In this document: positions 26,738 through 35,752 of the stretch, in pieces | How positions within the stretch are numbered: position 1 is the stretch's first letter | How the letters are laid out: each line of letters begins with the position of its first letter | Origin: Lentisphaerota bacterium | Lineage (GTDB): Bacteria; Verrucomicrobiota; Kiritimatiellia; UBA8416; JAIOPI01 | Length of the DNA stretch: 64,000 nt | Direction of reading: 5' to 3' | NCBI GenBank assembly: GCA_021413965.1 | Contig: JAIOPI010000004.1 | Location: 310,001-374,000 of the forward strand | Translations under genes and position numbers: made by a program | The notes under the pieces: model-generated | What the model was told of the DNA's origin: nothing | Database searches by the model: none | Seen by the model: only the letters and a program-made list of their open reading frames with translations

Positions 26738-27982
26738 TCAGATATCCAACTGGAGGTCGACGGTCGAGGTGTTCTTGGAGAAGCTCTCGGCGACATCCGA
26801 GTCCACATCCTCGTACAGATGACGCAGCGAAAAACGCGCGTTTTCACCCAGCTTCCACGTGGCATGTGCACCAAGACCAATCGTCGTTTCGTTGCCGTCG
26901 GCGTCTGTGCCCGGCAGCGGCGCAGGCGAACCCGCGGGGCGCGAATCGCCGGAGTAGTCGCTCAGCCGGTACGTGCCGTCCGCACCAATCGTCAGCAAGG
27001 ACGACGTGTCGGCCTCAAGCCCGACGTGAACCTGCGAGTACTGCTGCGACGCAAAAGGATAGGCATCGGATTCGCGTACGCCATGGAGGAAGTTGCCCTT
27101 GATCCGGAACAGGGGGTTCGGCGCAATCTGCGCGTTGACCTGGGCGTACGGATCCACCGACGAATCCAGCGAATCATCCGAATACTCCGAGGCCTGCGCG
27201 CCCACATCCAGGCCGCCGCGCAACTGGGGACTGAACACCTTGTCCAGCCCCACCGCTCCCAGGTAGACATCAAAGTCGCGGTCCAACCCCAGACTGCTCT
27301 GGTAGCTGTAAGACGAGAGGCCGGCCGTGCCGCGTACGCCCATCGTCGGCGTCACCTGGCGCCACAGGATGCCTTGGGCGCCAAGGCGATCCTCGTCCGA
27401 TTCATCCGCCGCATCGTCATCCTTGTAGCGCTTCACCATGTAGTTGCCGGACAGGTCGGCATAGGACCAGCGGCTGAGCTCCTGGCGCAGTCCGAGTTCC
27501 ACCGTGTTCAGGAAGTACGTCCGGTTCGCACGAATCATGCTCCCGCTTTCACTGATGGAGGGGTCGTCCTGGTACAGGAAGGATTCATACAGACGCACCT
27601 TGGTCTGCGCGGTGAGCGAGTGGTCGATCTTCAGCCCCAGGGCATGCAGCAGTTCCGTGTCGTTCTGCGTCTCGCTCGGATCCGTGCAGTACCGCAGCGA
27701 CGGCGCGTAAAAGAAATCCAGCACGGTCCGCTCGGAATTGACGTACGCATCGATACGCGGGGTGACGTAGAAATAGGCGGTGCTTTCCTCGTTGTTCTCG
27801 GCCGCGTCGCGATTGTCCGTGTATTCCGCCCGCAGACCCACGCCAAGATCAAACGGATTCCGCGCTGCCATCGGAGTGGCATCGTCCGAAGGGGCCACCC
27901 CGATCTGAGCCGCCACTTCAAGCGTGCTGACCAGGCTCCCGCCGATCACTAAAACCGCCATCAAGCGCCATGCTTTCGTCAT
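26738..27982 (-). CDS. Outer-membrane beta-barrel protein of the exopolysaccharide operon
   Basis: 414 residues with a signal peptide ending TLEVAAQ. The rest is alternating polar/hydrophobic strands typical of a barrel of the BBP2/EpsL type: NPFDLGVGLRAEYTDNRD, STAYFYVTPRIDAYV, LDFFYAPSLRY, and a final strand TSTVDLQLDI. EpsL-type barrels accompany exopolysaccharide loci and may help passage of the polymer or anchor the export complex. GGGAG lies 6 bases before the ATG. It is first in the operon, 133 bases upstream of the Wzz/BY-kinase gene. The gap between them shows no gene. Confidence 0.8.
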   Translation of the reverse strand: MTKAWRLMAVLVIGGSLVSTLEVAAQIGVAPSDDATPMAARNPFDLGVGLRAEYTDNRDAAENNEESTAYFYVTPRIDAYVNSERTVLDFFYAPSLRYCTDPSETQNDTELLHALGLKIDHSLTAQTKVRLYESFLYQDDPSISESGSMIRANRTYFLNTVELGLRQELSRWSYADLSGNYMVKRYKDDDAADESDEDRLGAQGILWRQVTPTMGVRGTAGLSSYSYQSSLGLDRDFDVYLGAVGLDKVFSPQLRGGLDVGAQASEYSDDSLDSSVDPYAQVNAQIAPNPLFRIKGNFLHGVRESDAYPFASQQYSQVHVGLEADTSSLLTIGADGTYRLSDYSGDSRPAGSPAPLPGTDADGNETTIGLGAHATWKLGENARFSLRHLYEDVDSDVAESFSKNTSTVDLQLDI

Positions 27983-28095
27983 GATGTTCTCCCAGCCGTG
28001 TCACGCCTTACCACACCCCCCCATGCAGACCGGCGGACATGCCCTGCAAATCGCCGAAAACGGGGGGGAAGACCCCAAGCTCACTTTCGCTGACT

Positions 28096-28122
28096 ATTAT
28101 CGGAATCGATCTGGAGCGTCAA
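28096..28122 (-). promoter_or_regulatory. Candidate promoter of the exopolysaccharide operon
   Basis: On the minus strand TTGACG (28117-28122) and GATAAT (28096-28101), 15 bases apart. Sequence matches are good but the spacer is short. The leader would be about 107 bases. It faces away from the rnhC promoter in the same 192-base gap. Confidence 0.4.
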
Positions 28123-28137
28123 CAAGAAACCCCTGTC

Positions 28138-28166
28138 TTGCGCTGACCCGCAAGCCCCCCTATCAT
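28138..28166 (+). promoter_or_regulatory. Promoter of rnhC, predicted leaderless
   Basis: TTGCGC (28138-28143), 17 bases, TATCAT (28161-28166), then 8 bases to the ATG at 28175. No Shine-Dalgarno is present. Confidence 0.5.
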
Positions 28167-28174
28167 GCCTCCCC

Positions 28175-29203
28175 ATGACCACGCCGACCTCGTTTTCCTA
28201 TAAGCTGACCCCGGCCCAGCAGGACGCGCTGGTGCGCATCCTGCGCGAGGGCAACTACCGCCCCGCCATCGTTCCCCACACCATCGCCGCCGCCAAGGGT
28301 GAGGACTACAGCGTGTCACTCTATACGAGCGGCAAATGCCTCGTACAGGGCAAGGGAGCGCAGGATTTCGTCCTCTTCATCCTCGAACCCGGCGTTCTCC
28401 AGCAGGCGGGCGTGGGCTACGAAACCGTCCTCAACCCCGAGTCCGTCAGCGCCCACATGGGCATCGACGAAAGCGGCAAGGGCGATTTCTTCGGCCCGAT
28501 GGTGATTGCCTCGGCCTATGTGGACGAATCCCTGGCGGACACCATGAAGTCCATGGGCGTGCGCGACAGCAAGGCCATCACGAGCGATGCCAAGGCCATG
28601 GCCATGGGCCGCGACCTGCGCACCTTGCTCGGCCCGCGCTTCTCGCTCGTCAAGATCGGCCCGCGCGCCTACAACCGCCTCTATGCCAAGATGCGCAGCG
28701 TCAACGTGCTGCTCGCCTGGGGCCACGCCCGCGCCATCGAGAACCTGCTGGACGTCATCCCGAACTGCCCGCGCGCCATCTCGGACCAGTTCGGCAACGA
28801 ACAACAGGTCAAGCGCGCCCTGATGCAGAAAGGACGCGCCATCGAACTGATTCAACGCCATCGCGCCGAGTCCGACCTGGCCGTGGCGGCCGCCTCCATC
28901 ATCGCCCGCGAAGCCTTCCTGCGCAGCCTGGGCGACCTGTCCCGCGAGTACGACATGAAGATTCCCAAGGGCGCCTCGGCCGCCGTTCAGGCCGCCGCGG
29001 TCGAGATCGCGCGCCGGCGAGGCGCGCCGGCCCTGGTGGACCTGGTCAAGTGCCACTTCAAGACGACCGACCAGGTGCTCACGCAACTTGGCGAGACGCG
29101 CAAAGTCTTGGGGCCCGAAGGCCAGGTCGTGTCGCGCCCGTTCGGCAACACACGCTGGAAGCGCAAGTCCGCCTCCGCGCCCGCGACAGAGGCGGAAGCC
29201 TAG
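28175..29203 (+). CDS. rnhC: Ribonuclease HIII
   Basis: 342 residues. An N-terminal TBP-like substrate-binding domain (about 1-90, including KGEDYSVSLYTSGKCLVQGKG) is followed by the RNase HII/HIII catalytic domain opening with GIDESGKGDFFGP, with D98 and E99 of the metal site. Later motifs are RDSKAI and SDLAVAAASIIAREAF. The GDFFGP variant and the N-terminal domain separate it from RNase HII. It removes RNA from RNA-DNA hybrids and R-loops in the cytoplasm. The C-terminal tail is Lys/Ala-rich. It converges with the aminopeptidase gene across a GC-rich hairpin. Confidence 0.93.
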   Translation: MTTPTSFSYKLTPAQQDALVRILREGNYRPAIVPHTIAAAKGEDYSVSLYTSGKCLVQGKGAQDFVLFILEPGVLQQAGVGYETVLNPESVSAHMGIDESGKGDFFGPMVIASAYVDESLADTMKSMGVRDSKAITSDAKAMAMGRDLRTLLGPRFSLVKIGPRAYNRLYAKMRSVNVLLAWGHARAIENLLDVIPNCPRAISDQFGNEQQVKRALMQKGRAIELIQRHRAESDLAVAAASIIAREAFLRSLGDLSREYDMKIPKGASAAVQAAAVEIARRRGAPALVDLVKCHFKTTDQVLTQLGETRKVLGPEGQVVSRPFGNTRWKRKSASAPATEAEA

Positions 29204-29218
29204 CGGGCGGCGGCCCGC
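29203..29218. terminator. GC-rich hairpin between rnhC and the M29 aminopeptidase gene
   Basis: GCGGGC (29203-29208) and GCCCGC (29213-29218) form a 6-base-pair stem with a 4-base loop, beginning at the last base of the rnhC stop codon. It sits in a 21-base gap between convergent genes. No U-tract is present. Confidence 0.45.
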
Positions 29219-29224
29219 CGCACG

Positions 29225-30307
29225 CTACACGAATCGCCCGTCCTTCTGAAACAGCTTGCCGTCGACGTACAGGGCGCCGCCCTTGCGCAAATCCTTGATC
29301 ATATCCCAGTGCAGCGCGGACTTGTTCACGCCCCCGGTCTCGGGATAGGACTTGCCCAGCGCCAGGTGCACCGTGCCGCCGATCTTCTCGTCGAACAGGA
29401 TGTTCTTGATGAACCGCTGGATGTTGCGGTTCGTGCCAATGCCCAGTTCGCCCAGCCGGCGAGCCCCCGGGTCCATGTCCAGCATCGCCTTCAGGAACGC
29501 CTCGTTCTTCGTTGCGCTGGCTTCCACCACCACGCCCTTGCGGAACACCAGGCGGATGCCGTCAATCTCACGCCCCGCGTTGCACACCGGGAAATCGTAC
29601 TGCACCACGCCCTCCGCCGACTCCTCAATCGGGCCGGTGAAAATTTCGCCGCTCGGCATGTTGTGCGTGCCCGCTGAATTGATGAACGTGCGGCCGCGCA
29701 CCGAGAGCGTCAGATCCGTGCCCGGCCCCACAATGCGGATCTGGTCCGCACCCTTGAGCTTGCGGATCAACCGGTCCTGGTCGCGACGGATGGCTTCCCA
29801 CGCCCGCACGGGGTTGGCCTCATCGGCGAACGTCGCCCCGTAAACGAAGTCCTCGAAATCCTTCAGGCTCATCTCCGCGTCCTGCGCGTAGGCGGTGGTC
29901 GGGAACAGCGTCAGGACCCAGGACTTGCGCAGCATGACGTTGGACAGGGGCCGCGTCACCTTGGACAGCATGGCCTGCTTGGCGGGATCAGCGGAGGACA
30001 GCGAACGCGTATTGATCTCGGACTGGATGCGGATCGAGGCGTCCGCCAGTCGCACCGCCGCCTTCTGAAATGCCGTGGCCCGGTTGAAGTGATGCGCCTG
30101 GCCGTGGCGGAACAGGATCTCGTTGAGTCCCGGCGGCGTCATGTTCACCACCGGGTAGCACCCCAGCTTGATCAGCTCCTCGTAGCACGCCGCCACGAGC
30201 GTTTCCGCGGCCGACGTCGCCGCGATGCTCACCGTCATGCCCCGCTTCACGACAATGGAATACTGCGTCAGGATCTTGGCCAGGTTGGTTACACGCGCGT
30301 CGCTCAT
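29225..30307 (-). CDS. M29-family aminopeptidase
   Basis: 360 residues, matching the thermophilic aminopeptidase family M29 (AmpS/PepS-like) cobalt or zinc enzymes. Visible blocks are DARVTNLAKILTQYSIVVKRGM at the N-terminus, GAGTDL-like VGPGTDLTLSVRGRTFINSAGTHNMPSGEIFTGP (metal-site Glu), and the C-terminal ELGIGTN, GGTVHLALGKSYPETGGVNKSALHWDMI with the conserved His and Asp. It removes N-terminal residues from peptides in the cytoplasm. AAGGAG lies 8 bases before the ATG. It is upstream of no obvious partner; trpA follows on the other side, on the same strand. Confidence 0.9.
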   Translation of the reverse strand: MSDARVTNLAKILTQYSIVVKRGMTVSIAATSAAETLVAACYEELIKLGCYPVVNMTPPGLNEILFRHGQAHHFNRATAFQKAAVRLADASIRIQSEINTRSLSSADPAKQAMLSKVTRPLSNVMLRKSWVLTLFPTTAYAQDAEMSLKDFEDFVYGATFADEANPVRAWEAIRRDQDRLIRKLKGADQIRIVGPGTDLTLSVRGRTFINSAGTHNMPSGEIFTGPIEESAEGVVQYDFPVCNAGREIDGIRLVFRKGVVVEASATKNEAFLKAMLDMDPGARRLGELGIGTNRNIQRFIKNILFDEKIGGTVHLALGKSYPETGGVNKSALHWDMIKDLRKGGALYVDGKLFQKDGRFV

Positions 30308-30368
30308 GCTGCTTGCTCCTTGGGTTCAACGGCCGCCGGGACGACGGCCCGTCTGAGATCTCTGCCTA

Positions 30369-31160
30369 TCAGGCCGCCGGGGACCTGCCCGACAGGCCGT
30401 CGCGCAGTTCGCGCACGAACGCGCCCGCACGCCCTTCATGGGCGGCACGCACGAGTGCGCTGCCGACCACCACCGCATCGGCCGTTGTCGCCGCGTCGCG
30501 CGCCTGCGCGCCATTGCTCACCCCGAACCCCACCGCGATCGGCAGGCCCGTGACTTGCCGCAAGGCGCCAATCTGGGCGGCCAGATCGCTGACCACGCTT
30601 TCCCGCGCCCCGGTCACCCCCGTCACCATGATGTAGTAAACGAACCCCTGTGCGCCGGCCAGGATGGCCGCCGCCCGCCCCGGCGGCGTGGTGGGCGCCA
30701 CCAGCAGGATGAAGCACAGCCCGTGCTTCACCAGCGGCGCGCGCAGCTCCTCGGATTCCTCGAAGGGCATGTCCACCACGAGCAGCCCGTCGGCTCCCGC
30801 ACGCGCAGCGTCCTCGGCGATGCGGTCAAATCCATAGCGGTAGAAGGGGTTGGCGTAGCCGAAGAGCACGATGGGAATGTCGGCGTAATCGCGACGCAGC
30901 CGGCTGACCATGCCCAGCACGTCCGCCAGCGTCGTGCCCGCCGCCAGCGCGCGCTGCGCCGCCTCCTGAATGGTGGGACCATCCGCCGTCGGATCGGAAA
31001 ACGGCACCCCGAGCTCCAGGACATCCAGCCCGGCATCGATCGCCGCGCGGATGTTGCGCTCCGATGCCGCCAGGTTTGGGTCGCCAGCCGTCAGATACCC
31101 CACCAGGCCCTTGCGCCCCTCGCGCTTTAACTTCGAAAAGGTCTGGTCGATGCGATTCAT
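30369..31160 (-). CDS. trpA: Tryptophan synthase alpha subunit
   Basis: 263 residues from ATG 31160 (MNRIDQTFSKLKREG); a GTG at 31175 is an alternative start only 3 bases after the trpB stop. It cleaves indole-3-glycerol phosphate to indole for the beta subunit. The catalytic acids are in place: E49 and D60 in LELGVPFSDPTADGP, the same numbering as the E. coli enzyme. The GVTGAR loop and the phosphate-binding VGFGVSN block are also present. It follows trpB directly, as a co-transcribed pair. Confidence 0.96.
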   Translation of the reverse strand: MNRIDQTFSKLKREGRKGLVGYLTAGDPNLAASERNIRAAIDAGLDVLELGVPFSDPTADGPTIQEAAQRALAAGTTLADVLGMVSRLRRDYADIPIVLFGYANPFYRYGFDRIAEDAARAGADGLLVVDMPFEESEELRAPLVKHGLCFILLVAPTTPPGRAAAILAGAQGFVYYIMVTGVTGARESVVSDLAAQIGALRQVTGLPIAVGFGVSNGAQARDAATTADAVVVGSALVRAAHEGRAGAFVRELRDGLSGRSPAA

Positions 31161-31178
31161 GTCGAAAGCTTTCACCGC

Positions 31179-32363
31179 TCAACGTTCCATGGCCAGGACG
31201 GAATCGAGATCCTTGTCGCCGCGGCCGGAAAGACAGGCCACCACAACGCCGCCCTTGCCCAGCGCCTGCGCGCGACGGCCCGCCTCGCATATGGCATGCG
31301 CGCTCTCCAGCGCCGGAATGATGCCCTCGAGCTGCGTGAGCAAGTGGAAGGCGTCCATGGCTTCGTCGTCCGTCACCGCGCAATAGGTGGCCCTGCCGGT
31401 CTGCGCCCAGTAGGCGTGCTGCGGGCCGACGCCGGGGTAGTCCAGTCCCGCGCTGATCGAATGGGCGTTCTGGATCTGCCCGCTGGCGCTCTGCAGCACG
31501 TACGAGCGGCAGCCATGCAGGATGCCGATCTGTCCGGCGTGGATGCTGGCGGCGTGCTCGCCCGTGGCCAGCCCGTGGCCGCCCGCCTCGACGCCCACCA
31601 GTTGCACGGCAACATCATCCAGGAACCCGCTGAAAATCCCCGCCGCATTGCTGCCGCCACCCACGCAGGCGACGACCGCGTCCGGCAGGCGCCCCACGTG
31701 CTCCAGCACCTGCGCGCGCGCCTCCGTGCCGATCACACTTTGAAAGTCGCGCACCATGATCGGATAGGGATGCGGCCCCGCCACGGTGCCAATGACGTAG
31801 AAGGTGGTGCGGACCTCGGCGGTCCAGGCGCGCAAGGCTTCGCTCATGGCGTCCTTCAGCGTGCGCGTCCCGCTCGTGACCGGCACCACGCGCGCGTTGA
31901 GCAGTTTCATGCGCTTGACGTTCGGAGCCTGGCGGCGAATGTCTTCTTCGCCCATGTACACCAGGCACTCCATGCCCAGCAGCGCGGCCACCGTGGCCGT
32001 AGCCACGCCATGCTGCCCGGCACCCGTCTCGGCCATCAGGCGATGCTTGCCCATGCGGCGCGCCAGCAGCCCCTGCCCCACCGTGTTGTTGATCTTGTGC
32101 GCGCCGGTGTGATTCAGGTCCTCGCGCTTCAGGTAGATCCGCGCGCCGCCGAAATGCTCGGTCAGCCGGCGCGCCAGATACAACGGCGACGGACGACCGA
32201 CATAGTCCCGCAGGCAGTCACGGAACTCCTGCACGAAGGCCGGATCTGCCATGGCGTCGCGATAGGCGCGCTCCAGTTCGATCAGCGCCGGCATCAGTGT
32301 CTCGCCGACGTAGCGGCCGCCGAACGTTCCAAAATGTCCCGACGCATCTGGTTGGTGGCTCAT
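31179..32363 (-). CDS. trpB: Tryptophan synthase beta subunit
   Basis: 394 residues, the standard length for TrpB1. It joins indole and serine to make tryptophan with pyridoxal phosphate. The PLP lysine is K90 in HTGAHKINN, and the phosphate-binding loop GGGSNAAG is near residue 235. The opening [19 protein letters not shown] is typical. AGGA precedes the ATG by about 10 bases. A weak TTGAAG-17-CAGGAT pair 9 bases before the ATG could instead make this a leaderless start. The usual upstream partner trpF lies beyond an opposite-strand gene. Confidence 0.97.
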   Translation of the reverse strand: MSHQPDASGHFGTFGGRYVGETLMPALIELERAYRDAMADPAFVQEFRDCLRDYVGRPSPLYLARRLTEHFGGARIYLKREDLNHTGAHKINNTVGQGLLARRMGKHRLMAETGAGQHGVATATVAALLGMECLVYMGEEDIRRQAPNVKRMKLLNARVVPVTSGTRTLKDAMSEALRAWTAEVRTTFYVIGTVAGPHPYPIMVRDFQSVIGTEARAQVLEHVGRLPDAVVACVGGGSNAAGIFSGFLDDVAVQLVGVEAGGHGLATGEHAASIHAGQIGILHGCRSYVLQSASGQIQNAHSISAGLDYPGVGPQHAYWAQTGRATYCAVTDDEAMDAFHLLTQLEGIIPALESAHAICEAGRRAQALGKGGVVVACLSGRGDKDLDSVLAMER

Positions 32364-32419
32364 GGGCCGCCCATCCTGTCGGGCCTCACAGGAAACTTCA
32401 AGCGCGTTTTGACGAGCGC

Positions 32420-32448
32420 TTGCCGCCCCGCCGCGCCAGCGTTATCTT
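32420..32448 (+). promoter_or_regulatory. Candidate promoter of the cytochrome c-PQQ dehydrogenase gene
   Basis: TTGCCG (32420-32425), 17 bases, TATCTT (32443-32448). The leader would be about 23 bases to the ATG at 32478. Confidence 0.4.
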
Positions 32449-32477
32449 ACCCGGCATCCGGGGGTGAATTTCAATCC

Positions 32478-33917
32478 ATGCACACGCGCCTGCTGATATT
32501 GTGGGGCCGGACGCTCGCCGTTCTGGTGCCCTGCTTGGCCGCAGCCCAGGAGGCGGCTCCATCGGCTCCCGCCAAGGTGGAACAGGTCTATGCCCAGCAC
32601 TGCGCCGCCTGCCACGGGGACCACCTCGACGGCGGACTGGGCGGCTCGCTGATCGACGGCGACTGGCAGCGTGGCGGCACGGACACCGCCATCGCCCGCG
32701 CCATTGCCGGCGGCAATCCGGACATGGGCATGCCAGCCTTCCTCGGAACGCTGTCGCCGGATCAGCGCCGCGCGCTGGTGATCTACATTCGCGAACAGGA
32801 AGCGCTCGCCGCCCAGAAGCGCACGCCGCCGCCCGTCCCTTCGCCCGAGAGCATCACGCACACGCAGCACCATGACTACCGCATCCAAACCGTCGTGGCT
32901 GACGGACTGCAGACGCCGTGGTCACTTGCCTTTCTGCCCGACGGCCGCAACCTGGTCACCGAGCGCGCCGGCGGACTGCGGGTCATGGCGGCAGACGGCG
33001 CTCTGCAGCCCGACCCGGTGCGCGGGACACCGGAGGTCGTCGCCCATGGCCAGGGCGGCATGCTGGCCGTTGCCGCCCACCCCGCGTTTGCAACCAATGG
33101 CTGGATCTACCTCGGATTCAGCGAAGGCTGGCGCGTGGCTGGCCGCCCGTTCTGCATCACCGCCATCGCGCGCGGCCGGATCCTCGACAACCAGTGGGTG
33201 GACCACCAGTGGATCTACCGGGCAGAAAGGCGCTTCCACACCGGCGCGGGCGTCCACTTCGGCACCCGCATCGTCTTTCGCGATGGGGACATTTTCTTCG
33301 TCGTCGGCGAGCGCGGTGGCGGCATGGAAGCCCAGGATCTCACGCGCCCCAACGGCAAAATCTTCCGCCTGCGCGATGACGGACGCGTCCCGGAGGATAA
33401 CCCGTTTGTTGGCACGCCCGGCGCCGTGCCCGGCATCTGGTCCTATGGCCATCGCAACCCGCAGGGACTCGCCCTTGCCCCCCGCAACGGCGACCTTTAC
33501 GCCACGGAACACGGCCCGCGAGGCGGCGACGAGTTGAACCTCATCAAGCGCGGCGGCAACTACGGCTGGCCCGTCATCACCTACGGCATGAATTACGACG
33601 GCACCCCGATGACGGCCCTGACCGCCATGGGTGGCATGGAACAACCGGTGGCCTATTGGACGCCTTCGATCGCCGCCTGCGGCCTCGCCTTCTACACGGG
33701 CGATCGCTTTACAAAGTGGAATGGCGATCTCTTCACCGGTTCGCTCAAGGCGCAGGAGTTGCGACGCCTCAGGCTGATTGACCGGCAGGTGGTCGAGCAG
33801 GAAATCATCCTGAAGAACATCGGCCGGGTGCGCGACGTGGTGTGCGGGCCAGACGGGTATCTCTACGTGGTGCTCAACGAACCCGACCGCATCGTGCGCC
33901 TCGTTCCTGCGGAGTGA
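32478..33917 (+). CDS. Periplasmic PQQ-dependent sugar dehydrogenase with N-terminal cytochrome c domain
   Basis: 479 residues from ATG 32478. A signal peptide (LLILWGRTLAVLVPCLAAAQ) is followed by a cytochrome c domain with the haem site C42-x-x-C45-H46 and an axial Met candidate in GNPDMGMPAF. From about residue 125 comes a GSDH/YliI-type beta-propeller: LQTPWSLAFLPDGRNLVTERAG, GMLAVAAHPAFATNGWIYL, YGHRNPQGLALAP, EHGPRGGDELNLI and NYGWPVITYG. It would oxidise sugars in the periplasm and pass electrons through its own haem. The gene lies in opposite orientation between trpF and trpB, ending in front of a large hairpin. Confidence 0.88.
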   Translation: MHTRLLILWGRTLAVLVPCLAAAQEAAPSAPAKVEQVYAQHCAACHGDHLDGGLGGSLIDGDWQRGGTDTAIARAIAGGNPDMGMPAFLGTLSPDQRRALVIYIREQEALAAQKRTPPPVPSPESITHTQHHDYRIQTVVADGLQTPWSLAFLPDGRNLVTERAGGLRVMAADGALQPDPVRGTPEVVAHGQGGMLAVAAHPAFATNGWIYLGFSEGWRVAGRPFCITAIARGRILDNQWVDHQWIYRAERRFHTGAGVHFGTRIVFRDGDIFFVVGERGGGMEAQDLTRPNGKIFRLRDDGRVPEDNPFVGTPGAVPGIWSYGHRNPQGLALAPRNGDLYATEHGPRGGDELNLIKRGGNYGWPVITYGMNYDGTPMTALTAMGGMEQPVAYWTPSIAACGLAFYTGDRFTKWNGDLFTGSLKAQELRRLRLIDRQVVEQEIILKNIGRVRDVVCGPDGYLYVVLNEPDRIVRLVPAE

Positions 33918-33935
33918 ACGGCAGGAATCACCTGG

Positions 33936-33991
33936 CCTCCCCCGCCCTTCGGCCCCCCTCCCGGGGAGGGGCGGCCGAAGGGCGGGGGAGG
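33936..33991. repeat. 56-base palindromic element with perfect 19-base arms, probable bidirectional terminator
   Basis: Arms at 33936-33954 and 33973-33991 are perfect reverse complements, with a further C-rich/G-rich near-palindrome in the 18-base centre. It lies 18 bases after the dehydrogenase stop and 24 bases from the trpF stop, so it separates convergent transcripts. Composition and size resemble REP-like dispersed palindromes of GC-rich genomes; only this copy occurs in the window. Confidence 0.6.
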
Positions 33992-34015
33992 TTGGGCGTG
34001 TCCACCGCCAAAACG

Positions 34016-34636
34016 CTATGTCACCGCCGCACGCGCCGCCTGAATGAAGGCCGCCACCTTCGCATGGTCCTTGCGACCGGGGGACAGCTCCACGCCACTG
34101 GACACATCCACACCGGTGGGCCGCACGCGCCGGATCGCCCCGGCCACATTCTCTGGCGTCAGCCCGCCGGAAAGCATGATGGTTCGGGCCCTGGCCAGCC
34201 GGGCAGCCTCGTCCCAATCGGCCTGTACGCCCGTGCCGCCATACTGTCCGGGCACCGTCGCATCCACCACATAGCGTGCCGCTGGCCACTGCTCCGGCGC
34301 CGGCTGCCAAGTTCCAGATCGCAGGTGCACCGCCCGCCAGACGGGCCGCGCCAGCCCGGCGAAGCCCGCCGCGTCTTCATCGCCGTGCACCTGCACGGCG
34401 ACCAGCCCGCAATCGTCCGCGACCGTCGCCACGTCCCGGGCCGTCATGTTGACGAACACACCCACGGCGCGGGTGATGCCACCTTCGCGCTCCAGCAGGT
34501 GACGCAGCGCGGTGGGTGACACGTGGCGCGGTGACTTCGGGTACACCACGAAGCCCACGTAGTCCGCGCCAGCCTCCAGCGCCGCCCGCGCGTCGTCGCG
34601 CGTGGTCAACCCGCAGATCTTAATGTCAATTGGCAT
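34016..34636 (-). CDS. trpF: Phosphoribosylanthranilate isomerase
   Basis: 206 residues from ATG 34636 (MPIDIKICGLTT). It isomerises phosphoribosylanthranilate, the third step of tryptophan synthesis. C8 in IKICG is the catalytic cysteine, and the catalytic Asp lies in TGVDVSSGVE near the C-terminus. ADYVGFVVYPKSPRHV and MLSGGLTPENV are also characteristic. It reads in the same direction as trpBA but is separated from them by the oppositely oriented dehydrogenase gene and a large hairpin, so it must be transcribed separately. Its start follows the oxidoreductase gene by 63 bases. Confidence 0.93.
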   Translation of the reverse strand: MPIDIKICGLTTRDDARAALEAGADYVGFVVYPKSPRHVSPTALRHLLEREGGITRAVGVFVNMTARDVATVADDCGLVAVQVHGDEDAAGFAGLARPVWRAVHLRSGTWQPAPEQWPAARYVVDATVPGQYGGTGVQADWDEAARLARARTIMLSGGLTPENVAGAIRRVRPTGVDVSSGVELSPGRKDHAKVAAFIQAARAAVT

Positions 34637-34699
34637 TTGAACCGACTCCACCGCCCACGGGCACCCGGCCGGGACGGCCGGGGCCATCATGACGAGACG

Positions 34700-35752
34700 C
34701 TAAACGGGCACGTCCACGCGCCGCCCCTCCGCCAGGCTCTGCGCCACGGCGTCGGTAAAGGCCATGTAACGCGCGCCCGTCGCAAAATCCGTCAGCGTCA
34801 CCTGCTCGATTCCCCGGATGGCATGAATGAACTCTTCCTCCACGCGCCAGCGCCTGATTTCATCCGGACGAATGCTGAGCTTGCGCAGCGACGTATCCTC
34901 GCGGCGCCCGCCATACAGGGCATTTGCACTGAATCGCAGCGTGCCATCGGCTCCGAACAGCGTGACTTCATTCTCCGGCACCAGCCCCTGCACGCTGGAA
35001 ATCTGCAGGTGAGCCTGCGCCCCGTTGCGGAGGTCCGCCAGCACATCGAGGTGCTCGGGAATGCGCACCGCCACCGGCTTGCCGGAATCGGGGTCGGGAC
35101 GCGACGTCACGAAGACCTTGCCCGCCGCCATGACGCTAGCCGCCTCGCCCACCCAGCGCATGATGGTCTCGTACCAGATGCCGAGGCTCATGATATTGCG
35201 CCCGCTCAGCGCCTCGTTCCGCCGCCAGCTCAGGGGCCCGTTGCGGTCAAGAAAGGCGCCGCCGTTGGCACGCACGTCCACCGCGAGCAGTTGCCCGAGG
35301 TAACCCTCGCCGATGAGGCGGTTAACGGTGCGGTCCACGTGCAACGTAAAGGGCGACGGCACCACCTGCGCCACCAGGCTCGGCTTCGCCCGGGCCGCCG
35401 CCAACATGCGCGCGGCCTCTTCGTAATTCATGGCCATGCGAGCTTCACACAGCACATGCTTGCCCGCGGCCAGCGCCGCCAGCGTCACCGGCGCGTGCAG
35501 GTAGGGCCAGGTCCCGATGACGATGGCCTGCGTGTCAGCCGCCGCCACCAGGTCTTCCCACCGGTCGTAGACCGTGGGAATGCCGAACTCCTGCGCCACC
35601 TTCTCGCTGGACTCCCGGCGCCGGTTACAGACGCTGACGAGCTCCACGCCCGGCAAGGCCTTCAACCCCGGAATGTGCCGCGACCGCGTGTTGTCTCCGG
35701 CCCCGACGATGCCGATCCGAATGGGCTCCGCTGCCTTCGCTGCCGTGTTCAT
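34700..35752 (-). CDS. Gfo/Idh/MocA family oxidoreductase
   Basis: 350 residues from ATG 35752, chosen for the strong GGGAGGAG ribosome-binding site just upstream. The Rossmann start RIGIVGAGDNTRSRHIPGLKALPGVELVSVCNRR binds NAD(P). The family EKP-like motif is altered: CEARMAMNYEEA stands where CEKP is usual. The C-terminal sandwich includes GIWYETIMRWVGEAASVMA. Such enzymes oxidise or reduce sugars and inositols; the substrate is not predictable. Arg in place of the usual catalytic-site Lys is worth checking. It shares a divergent intergenic region with the recombinase-like gene, and trpF follows downstream. Confidence 0.88.
   Translation of the reverse strand: MNTAAKAAEPIRIGIVGAGDNTRSRHIPGLKALPGVELVSVCNRRRESSEKVAQEFGIPTVYDRWEDLVAAADTQAIVIGTWPYLHAPVTLAALAAGKHVLCEARMAMNYEEAARMLAAARAKPSLVAQVVPSPFTLHVDRTVNRLIGEGYLGQLLAVDVRANGGAFLDRNGPLSWRRNEALSGRNIMSLGIWYETIMRWVGEAASVMAAGKVFVTSRPDPDSGKPVAVRIPEHLDVLADLRNGAQAHLQISSVQGLVPENEVTLFGADGTLRFSANALYGGRREDTSLRKLSIRPDEIRRWRVEEEFIHAIRGIEQVTLTDFATGARYMAFTDAVAQSLAEGRRVDVPV

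Noticed and set aside
24670..27102. 810-codon open frame on the plus strand
   Set aside because: Antisense shadow of the Wzz/BY-kinase gene created by GC-rich codon use; no recognisable motif.
31296..32477. Upstream extension of the cytochrome c-PQQ dehydrogenase
   Set aside because: It is antisense to trpB; a signal peptide starts precisely at 32478.
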